Source: Rhodoplanes serenus
GTDB taxonomy: Bacteria > Pseudomonadota > Alphaproteobacteria > Rhizobiales > Xanthobacteraceae
Reading direction: 5' to 3'
Assembly: GCA_009720755.1 (NCBI GenBank)
Contig: WNKV01000012.1
Coordinates: forward strand, 1-64,000
DNA: 64,000 nucleotides
Shown here: positions 63,718 through 64,000 of the stretch, piece by piece
Position numbering within the stretch: the first letter of the stretch is position 1
Layout of the letters: each line of letters begins with the position of its first letter
Translations under genes and position numbers: made by a program
The notes under the pieces: model-generated
Seen by the model: only the letters and a program-made list of their open reading frames with translations
Databases searched by the model: none
What the model was told of the DNA's origin: nothing

Positions 63718-64000
63718 CGGCGCTGCGCCTCGATGGTGAGGCCGAGGCCGACGGCGCCGAAGCGGTCGGCATCCACCACCGTCGCGTCCGGCACCACGCC
63801 GCACACCGCGGCGCGCACGCTCGGCACCAGGCTGGTGCCGCCGGTGAATACCACGACGTCGATGCCGGTGGCCCCGAGCCCGGCGGCCGCGAGCGTGTCC
63901 CGCACGGTGGCCTGGAGGCGCTCCGCCAGCGGCGCAGTGGCGCCGTCGAGGCCGGCCCGGGTCGCCGGCAGGGCCAGCCCGCCCTCCAGCCAGTCGAGCG
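63708..64000 (-). CDS. C-terminal part of an Hsp70-like (YegD/DnaK-type) protein
   Basis: The open frame reads from the window edge to a stop at 63708-63710. The 97-residue segment has LQATVRDTLAAAGLGATGIDVVVFTGGTSLVPSVRAAV over about 30-67; GGTSLVP is the phosphate-2/adenosine region of actin-like ATPases such as the YegD branch of Hsp70. It ends in IEAQRRYG with no substrate-binding domain after the ATPase, which points to a short Hsp70-like protein rather than DnaK. It overlaps the tetR stop by 10 bp. The start is beyond the window. Confidence 0.8.
   Translation of the reverse strand, partial: LDWLEGGLALPATRAGLDGATAPLAERLQATVRDTLAAAGLGATGIDVVVFTGGTSLVPSVRAAVCGVVPDATVVDADRFGAVGLGLTIEAQRRYG

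Overview
The window is about 70% GC chromosomal DNA of an alphaproteobacterium, most likely in the Hyphomicrobiales (Rhizobiales). The evidence is an Irr-type Fur protein with a GCPWHD heme motif next to fabA-fabB-fabI, a HisG/HisZ pair, a CIRCE-controlled groESL, a CheZ of the alphaproteobacterial type, Rhizobiales-style palindromic intergenic repeats, and an ethylmalonyl-CoA pathway. The genus cannot be fixed from this sequence. A metabolically versatile, facultatively anaerobic organism is suggested by ubiT-ubiU-ubiV (oxygen-independent ubiquinone synthesis) beside a UbiD-family decarboxylase. No rRNA, tRNA, CRISPR array, prophage or complete insertion sequence was found.

Layout. 1-133: end of an unidentified gene, followed by REP-like palindromes. 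458-10449: carbon metabolism (ppc, ccrA, ecm) with two tandem GT87-like membrane proteins between ccrA and ecm. 10976-18501: a small His-rich zinc-binding protein, a YddA/BclA-like exporter, a complete TRAP transporter (dctP-dctQ-dctM) and a secreted protein of unknown role. 18716-23472: a META-like secreted protein, ubiD-like, and ubiTUV. 23562-27786: RidA plus an ABC importer of the NitT/TauT class, split around a MarR regulator that has a clear operator. 27934-30089: groL, groS, CIRCE and promoter. 30581-33686: a lipoprotein, an ArsN2-like acetyltransferase, an MFS permease and cheZ. 34047-41656: an L,D-transpeptidase, a TIR-TM-TPR protein, a DUF2076 protein, a ChbG-like deacetylase, a GT2 glycosyltransferase and GtrA (the last three form a glycolipid-type group). 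41664-43780: hisG-hisZ. 44192-49378: crotonase, moeB, a hydroxyacid dehydrogenase and small envelope proteins. 49771-54488: irr, fabA, fabB, fabI, corA. 54732-57421: two paralogous Tat-exported beta-carbonic anhydrases around a double-HTH regulator. 57932-61264: katG and oxyR (divergent). 61265-64000: an AbfD/HpaB-like flavoprotein, a TetR regulator and the end of an Hsp70-like gene.

The most distinctive discovery is a 268-bp non-autonomous element present twice (5002-5269 and 35144-35411). The copies differ at 2 of 268 positions, have 18-bp perfect terminal inverted repeats, and are flanked by different TNA target duplications (TCA and TAA). Both lie in the same orientation only 17-31 bp upstream of the start codon of a membrane-protein gene. 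Other points worth a second look are a TIR domain interrupted by a long Pro/Ala linker and joined to TPRs, an AbfD-family enzyme that has lost iron-sulfur ligands, the carbonic anhydrase/regulator sandwich, and several clean palindromic operators.
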